Notes under the pieces: model-generated
What the model was told of the DNA's origin: nothing
Database searches by the model: none
Seen by the model: the letters and a program-made list of their open reading frames with translations, nothing else
DNA from: Carya illinoinensis
Lineage: Eukaryota; Streptophyta; Magnoliopsida; Fagales; Juglandaceae
NCBI RefSeq assembly: GCF_018687715.1
Contig: NC_056760.1
Location: 26,883,501 to 26,947,500, forward strand
DNA: 64,000 nucleotides
Direction: 5' to 3'
Part shown: piece by piece, positions 58,294-64,000 of the stretch
How positions within the stretch are numbered: position 1 is the first letter of the stretch
Layout of the letters: each line of letters opens with the position of its first letter
Position numbers and translations under genes: made by a program

Positions 58294-58430
58294 TTTTATT
58301 TCTATCGTGTACAATTTTTTTTTTCTTGAGTTGAAAGGGTAGGAAGTGGCTTCCTTAACTAAGTTCTATTTGCTAGAATCAAACGTGAGACTTAAAAGGA
58401 GGGAAGCCCCTATTTCTATCGTGAACATGT

Positions 58431-58644
58431 TAGGCTAGGTTTGGATACAAAGATGGTTTCAATTTATCTCATCTCATCATTATAACTTTTCTAAATTTTC
58501 ATACAAAATATAATAAACAATTAAGCCTTTTCAAATTCCAAAACAATAATAATGTTAAAAATAATATTCTAGCAATATTTTATTCAACTTTCAACTTTCA
58601 TCTAAAACTATATTATCTCATCTCACTATTCAAACCTCATCTTA
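58431..58644. mobile_element. Short MITE with 'gtttggata' / 'attcaaac' ends
   Basis: About 214 bp, from 'taggctaggtttggatac' to 'tctcactattcaaacctcatctta'. The ends are imperfect inverted repeats enriched in 'tctcatctca'. The style recalls a MITE common in Fagales genomes (from memory). Non-coding. Confidence 0.55.
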
Positions 58645-60497
58645 GTCAACCATGAATATTACATCAATAATAAGAAAAATGATACTTCCACTTACACTTT
58701 CTACCAACAAAGTGTACAGATTTGTAATTTTTTAGGATTCGAGTTCGTTTATATTTTAGTATTGTGTTTTTACTTTTTTTTTTATTTAAAAAAAATATAT
58801 AAAAAATGCTTTAAAAAAATTACACAGTCGATACCTAATAGGGTGGCTCAAGCACCACCTGCACCACCCTAATAAGAGTTCTGCTATGTTTCAACCTTGG
58901 TTTTTAATACTCTGGCCACACTAGCCAGCATGTACACTGAGTTGGCTTAAGTGAAAAAGAAACTAGCATCAAATGCCCCATTTGGTTGACCTCTTCTATC
59001 TTTCGGAAGACTAAAATAGCCGTAAGGGGCAACCACAAGTTTTTCCCATTTGCTCGATCTCGAAACTCTTGCATTGCATCCTCATTGCCTATAAGTGAAG
59101 ATTCAACCCACAAAAGTAGAGTTCTTCTATGACATTTTGAAACGCTTGCTCGATCCTGAAACGCTTGCATTTGCATTTCGATTTTTTCTTATTGATTTGA
59201 TTTTGTGATTTTTTTTTTTTAGGTTCTCTACTTTACATTTTGAAATCTTTGTAGAGTTTCTGCTAAGAATGTTAAAAGGTACATGTCTTTGCCTTTCTGG
59301 GTCTTCCCTCATTTTTGAGTTGAAGAACTCTATTTTTCCTTTGGTTTTGTTTTGGTTTTTTTTAATCTGGACATTCACATGTTATCATTTCGACTAGCAA
59401 ACAGAAAAAATTTCATTTCTATTGACATGTAATCATTTTTAATATTTCGAATGCAAACAAAATTTGTGAAGGATTACCTTATTGTGTGCTTGGGAACCAC
59501 CATATTGTAGTGTGAGTGTGTCACCCATAGCCTTATAAACGATCATTAAGTTCCCTGCCAAATGAGCAACATGGACTACTTAGATCGCACAAACGTTGTC
59601 CAATATGCGTATGGACTAGCTGCCCTTGGTCATCAGCTGCATGCTTTTGGATTTATAGAATCTCTACTCCTCATGACCCCTTTTTGAGACATGCATTTGA
59701 TGCCATAGTTTCCATTTGCATCACAGCTTCCACCACCATTAGAAAATTTTTCTTCCAAGTTACTAGCATCCCCATTTTTATTAGCAAAAGTTCTATTCTT
59801 TAGTCTTTTTTATTAAAGAGATCCTTTAAAGAGTTGTGACCTTTAAATTTACTACATCACTTGATCCTTTAAAGGGAGGTAATGAAAACAGTCAAAAAAA
59901 GACTGAAGTGAAAGCAATAACAAAATCAAAAGTAGAAGAAATCTTGAGGCTTGCAAAATTGTTTCTATCATGTTTGAAAACTTATAGCCTTAGTTTGTGC
60001 TAGCATTCATATTGTTTCTTCTCTTTTCCTAGTTTGATAGGTAAAAATTATATCCAACTCATGATTGTATAGACTTACATAACAAGTGAATCACAACATA
60101 GCGTGGCCCCTACTGATAGAACCAACAAGGTATGTTCGTTTGCCAATACTTACATATTTCGCTTGTTTATGTTCAGACAGAAATATTTAAACAGCGTTAT
60201 TTTTAACATAGGAAGTTTTTACAACATAGGATAGTCTACTGTGTGAAAAAAGTCAAGGTTGGCATCATTGTTGCCTCAAGAAGGAAAAATCAGTAGAAAT
60301 AAATTCCAAAGCAAGATCTATATAAAAAATTCTAAAAAAAAAAACTCAAAAAAAATGGAGGATAACTGTGTCCTGCAACTATGTACAGTGAAGAAGTCAT
60401 CGTTGTTGCCGCAGTTCGAGTTTGTCACCGTTAAGTGACCTCGATTTTGCGATTTGGGTTGGTACGGTTTGTAGAAAGGAAGCCTCCCTGGCCAATG
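58645..60497. other. Unassigned intergenic DNA
   Basis: Open frames on the minus strand (58904-59176, 59127-59378, 60318-60575) have no motif I recognise. The stretch is AT-rich, with no RNA gene or transposon end that I can define. Confidence 0.4.
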
Positions 60498-60705
60498 TTG
60501 CCGTTGAGTTAAATGGCCAGTGTCGTCGTCAGTCTTAATATTTGTGTAATGTACACGTGTACTGTCTCTAGCCAAGTATATAAGTTAGATTTTTTATGTA
60601 CAGTAAACAATTGTACTTTACTTGTAACTCGAGAACTTCAACATACAGAGCATTTTTCTCTCTGCTTTCTTTCTCTTTCATAACCCTAGAATTCCAAATT
60701 CAACA
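60498..60705 (+). mobile_element. Probable 5' LTR of the right-edge copia element
   Basis: The 3' end is well placed: 'aaattcaaca' (60705) sits 8 bp before a primer site. A TATA-like 'tatataa' lies at about 60577. The 5' end is a guess at TGTTGCCG (60498), chosen to pair with CAACA. The 3' LTR is beyond the window, so the start cannot be verified. Confidence 0.45.
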
Positions 60706-60712
60706 TTCTGTT

Positions 60713-61800
60713 ATGGTATCAGGAGAGAATTCTAGATTTTCCACTCTACCTCTTCCTCTAGATCAAGATGCCTCCAGTTCATGCTTTTTACACCATGGTG
60801 ATACTCCAGATGCTCAACTCATCTCTCAACCCCTTTCTAATGAAAATTATCATACATGGAATTGATCGATGACTATGGCTTTGATTGCTAAAAATAAATT
60901 TGGTTTGTCAATTGTACTTTGTTGAAACCTTCTGAGGATAATCCTCTCTTCAATTATTGGATTCGTTGTAATACAATGGTCCTTTCATGGATCTTGAATT
61001 CTTTGAGCAAAGATATTGTTGCTAGTATTATTTTCATTGATTCTGCTGCTGATGTATGGAAAGATCTTCAAGAATGTCTTTCTCATTGCAATGGCCCTCG
61101 TATTTTTCAACTCCGAAAGGCTATTTCTAGTCCGAGTCAAGAACAATTGTCTGTCAATGAGTATTTCATTCATTTGAAGGCACCATGGGATGAATTGCAG
61201 AATTATCATCCACTACTAACGTGTTCCTGTGGTATTATGAAAGCTGTAGTGGAGTTTCATCATCAAGAATATGTTTTAAAATTTCTAATGGGTCTTAATA
61301 ACTCTTTTGCTCATATTCGAGGTTAGATCTTGTTATCTGATCCTCTCCCCCTATCAACAAAGCTTTCTCACTTGTCCTTCAAGAAAAAAGACAATGTCCG
61401 ATCAGCCAATCCCTTCCTAGAAATTTTGCTTCTGAACCTATTGCTATGGTTACTTAGTCTCAGCCAGTTAAATTTTAGCACAAGTTCACTGGAAAATAGA
61501 ACAATTCACGCAAGGATAAGCCTTATTGTTGCCATTGTGGGATTCAAGGTCACGCAGTTGAGAAATGTTATCGAATTCATGGCTTTCCCCCTGGCTTCAA
61601 ATTCACCAAGAACAAACAAGTATCTGGACCTCCTTCAGCCAATCAAGTTTCTACTGGTGATCTTACACCTAGTTCTGGTCTAATCATACCTTTTTCTCAG
61701 GAGCAATGTCAACAAATTATCTCAATGCTTCAATCTCAATCTCTTTCTCATAATTCATCCTTTAATCCACAAAATCAACCATCTGCTAAACATATGGGTA
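60713..61800 (+). pseudogene. Copia gag, right-edge element
   Basis: Shows 'LISQPLSNENYHTWN', 'MTMALIAKNKFG', 'NTMVLSWILNSLSKDIVAS', 'AADVWKDLQECLSHCNGPRI' and 'SVNEYFIHLKAPWDELQNY'. 'LKFLMGLNNSFAHIRG' follows, then, after a frame change, the zinc knuckle CCHCGIQGHAVEKCYRIHGF. This is the normal order of a copia gag whose product forms the particle and binds RNA. Stops (after 'YHTWN' and 'HIRG') and a deletion near 60910 ('FGLSIVLC' for an expected 'FGFIDGT'-like segment) break it. Confidence 0.85.
60714..60725 (+). other. Primer binding site, tRNA-Met type
   Basis: TGGTATCAGGAG matches the first nine bases of the standard TGGTATCAGAGC site and lies just after the LTR end. It overlaps the first ATG (60713) of the gag frame. 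Confidence 0.75.
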
Positions 61801-64000
61801 TTGTTTCATCATCTGACAATACTTCAAGTTCCAATGTTCCATCATTTTTCGATAAAAATTCCTCTTCTTTCATATTCATCTATATATTCTGTGAATAAAA
61901 ATATTTCTAAGGAATCTTCTATTCATTCTTGGATTTTTGACACGGGTGCAACTGATCATATGATCAGCTCCCTTCATTTGTTTACGTCTATTCCTTTTTC
62001 CACCAATATTTCAGTTCATTTGCCAAATGGTAAGTTTGTTCCAGTCGCTCATATTGGTAATGTTCAACTCTCTACATCTTAATTACTTAAAGATGTTCTC
62101 TATGTTCCTTCCTTTCATTGTAATCTCATTTTAGTGAGCAAATTAGTTTCTCAAATCCCTTGTTGTTTCATATTTCTTCATTGTGTTTGTTTTCTATAGG
62201 ACCTCTCAGCTGAAAGACGATTGGAGTGGGTAAAGAAACTCAAGGCCTTTATCATTTATTGCAAGGTTCACAAAAGACTATTGATGATTCTTCAATTTGT
62301 TTTTCTTCTTGTAATTTTAGTTCTACTGTCAATAATAATGCCTTTGAAATATGGTATCATAGATTAGGACATGTATCTCATTCTCGAATAAAATTTTTAC
62401 TTCATGAGTTTCCTAAGGAATTTTTCAAGGAATCTTTCATTTTAGTTTCAAGTCACTCTTCTTGTAAAATCTGTCCTCTTGCAAGATAGAAAAGATTACC
62501 TTTTTCTGTTAATACTTCAACATCTTCCTCTATATTTGATTTGGTGCATTGTGGTATTTGGGGACCCTATTCAATAACTTCACATAATGGTTTCAGTTAT
62601 TTCCTCACTCTAGTGGATGATTTTAGTCGATGTACATGGGTTTATCTTATGAAGTCTAAGTCAAAAGCTAGAAATTACATTCAATCCTTCTTCCAATTTG
62701 TTCAAACTCAATATCAATGCACCATCAAGGTCCTTAGATCTGACAATGGACCTGAGTTTGACATGAAACGATTCTTTAGTACTCATGGTGTTTTACATCA
62801 AAAGAGTTGTCCTTATTCTTCTCAACAAAATATTGTTGTAGAGAGAAAACATTAGCATATTCTTAATATTGCTCGAGCTATCATGTTTCAATCTTATTTA
62901 CCATTAAAATTCCAGAGTGACAGTATAATAATTGGAGTCTATCTTATTAATATCCTCCTTACACCTTTGTTGCTAGATCACAAATCTCCTCATGAAATTT
63001 TATTCTTTGTTAAACCAAGTTATCAATACTTGAAAACATTTGGCTGCCTCTACTATGCTTCATTTACTCATAAAACCAAGTTTGATGCTAGAGCTCAGCC
63101 TTGTATCTTTCTTGATTATCCCACTGGTGTAAAAAGTTATAAAGTTTATAGTCTTCTTCACCATACTGTCCATATTTTCAAAGATGTGATTTTTCATGAA
63201 AACACATTTCCTTTTAAATCCACTACTTCAGATTTCTCATTTATTTCTATTCCTTTTAAACCTTCCATACCTAATCTTGTTCTTTCAATTCCTTTTTCCC
63301 TTCCTCTATCTGTTTCTACAGATTTTACTCCATCTATAGATTTTAATTCCCATCAAAATAATTCCTCATATCCTCAAATTCCAGCCCCATCCCATACTCT
63401 TCGAAGGTCATCAAGGTCTCATAAGCAACCACAATACTTGCAAGATTATCATTTTAACTTGGCTTCATTTCAGCATCCACTTCATCAATCTTCCCTGAAT
63501 GATGGTACTGTTTCTGCACAAATAGGTATTAAATATCCTCTTTCTTCTTGTATCTCTTATTCTAAACTTTCTCCATCTCACTTAGCTTTTACTTTAGGTA
63601 CTTCATCTCATTCTGAGCCTAAATCATTTTCTCAAGCCATTAAAATTCCTCATTGGAAAAAAGTTATGTAAGCTGAGATTTCTACTCTTAATGAAAATAA
63701 CACTTGGACCTTAACTACACTTTCTCCTGGAAAACATCCTATCGGTTGTAAGTGGGTCTATAAGTGCAAACTTAGGTCAGATGGTACTTTAGAGAGATAC
63801 AAGGCTAGATTAGTAGCCAAGGGTTACACTCAATAAGAGGGGATTGATTATTTTAATACTTTCTCCCTTGTGGCAAAACTCAGTATTGTTAGATGTTTAC
63901 TTGCTCTTGCTGCCTCTCAAAATTGGTGTTTGCAGAAGCTTGATGTCAATAATGCATTTCTTCATGGAGAATTACATGAAGAAGTGTATATGGCGATGCC
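61801..64000 (+). pseudogene. Copia pol, right-edge element, runs off window
   Basis: Protease 'SWIFDTGATDHMIS' keeps a DTGA active site. GAG-pre-integrase 'WYHRLGHVSHSRIKFLL' and 'CKICPLAR' follow. The integrase core has 'FLTLVDDFSRCTWVYLMKSK', 'VLRSDNGPEF' and 'NIVVERKH', so the expected D, D and E are visible. Next are 'FGCLYYASFTHKTKFDARAQ', a Ser/Pro-rich hinge, and the start of RT: 'WTLTTLSPGKHPIGCKWVYK', 'YKARLVAKGYTQ' and '[19 protein letters not shown]', ending mid-domain at the edge. Stops fall at former Gln, Trp and similar codons and there are frame changes near 62080-62230. Better preserved than the other copia relics. Confidence 0.85.

Overview
The window is plant nuclear DNA, almost all of it nested and decayed LTR retrotransposons. 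I see one convincing host gene, a plastid ribosomal protein of the PSRP5/bL37c type on the minus strand at 27341-28174. The plant origin rests on that gene's transit-peptide-like first exon, on Ty3/gypsy chromovirus (Tekay-like), Athila-like and Ty1/copia lineages, on a gag-like gene of the 'putative gypsy type transposon' kind, and on MITEs. A short MITE whose ends read like 'gtttggata...atctcatctcactattcaaac' resembles elements I associate with Fagales trees (walnut, hickory, bayberry relatives). That is a weak lineage guess.

Left block (1-23.7 kb). A minus-strand copia remnant (gag zinc knuckle, protease, 3' LTR) and the elements nested in it occur twice as a tandem duplication (about 326-6200 and 6391-14700). 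Copia gag was split by an LTR-like insertion with a TGATT target duplication (11763-16402). That insertion was itself split by a minus-strand gypsy element (14125-16377) that keeps an open gag ORF but has lost pol. After the duplication, a 2.7-kb solo LTR entered the second copy only (8006-10690). Beyond this lies a gag-like pseudogene on the minus strand (16530-23599), interrupted by a 4.7-kb solo LTR with a perfect ATACT target duplication (17405-22139).

Middle block (23.7-31 kb). This holds intergenic DNA with MITEs, the PSRP5-like gene, and an orphan fragment encoding part of a beta-galactosidase C-terminal lectin domain. It also holds a second, partial antisense copy of PSRP5 exon 2. That copy lies between a short LTR with a primer-binding-site-like sequence and a decayed copia pol.

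Right block (30.7-64 kb). A third long solo LTR (30748-42933) is split by a nearly complete Tekay-like chromovirus (31098-39798) whose pol frame is continuous apart from stop codons that all look like C-to-T or G-to-A changes. Next is the copia pol remnant (minus strand), split by a hAT-like MITE (44292-51763), which is split by an Athila-like element (44443-51263) lacking reverse transcriptase, RNase H and most of integrase. Then comes a non-autonomous LARD-like LTR element (52914-58293) with five 96-bp repeats. The window ends inside a plus-strand copia element that runs off the edge. No cellular multi-gene system is visible. The main interest is the reconstructable insertion history and the apparent capture of a host-gene exon at a retroelement junction.
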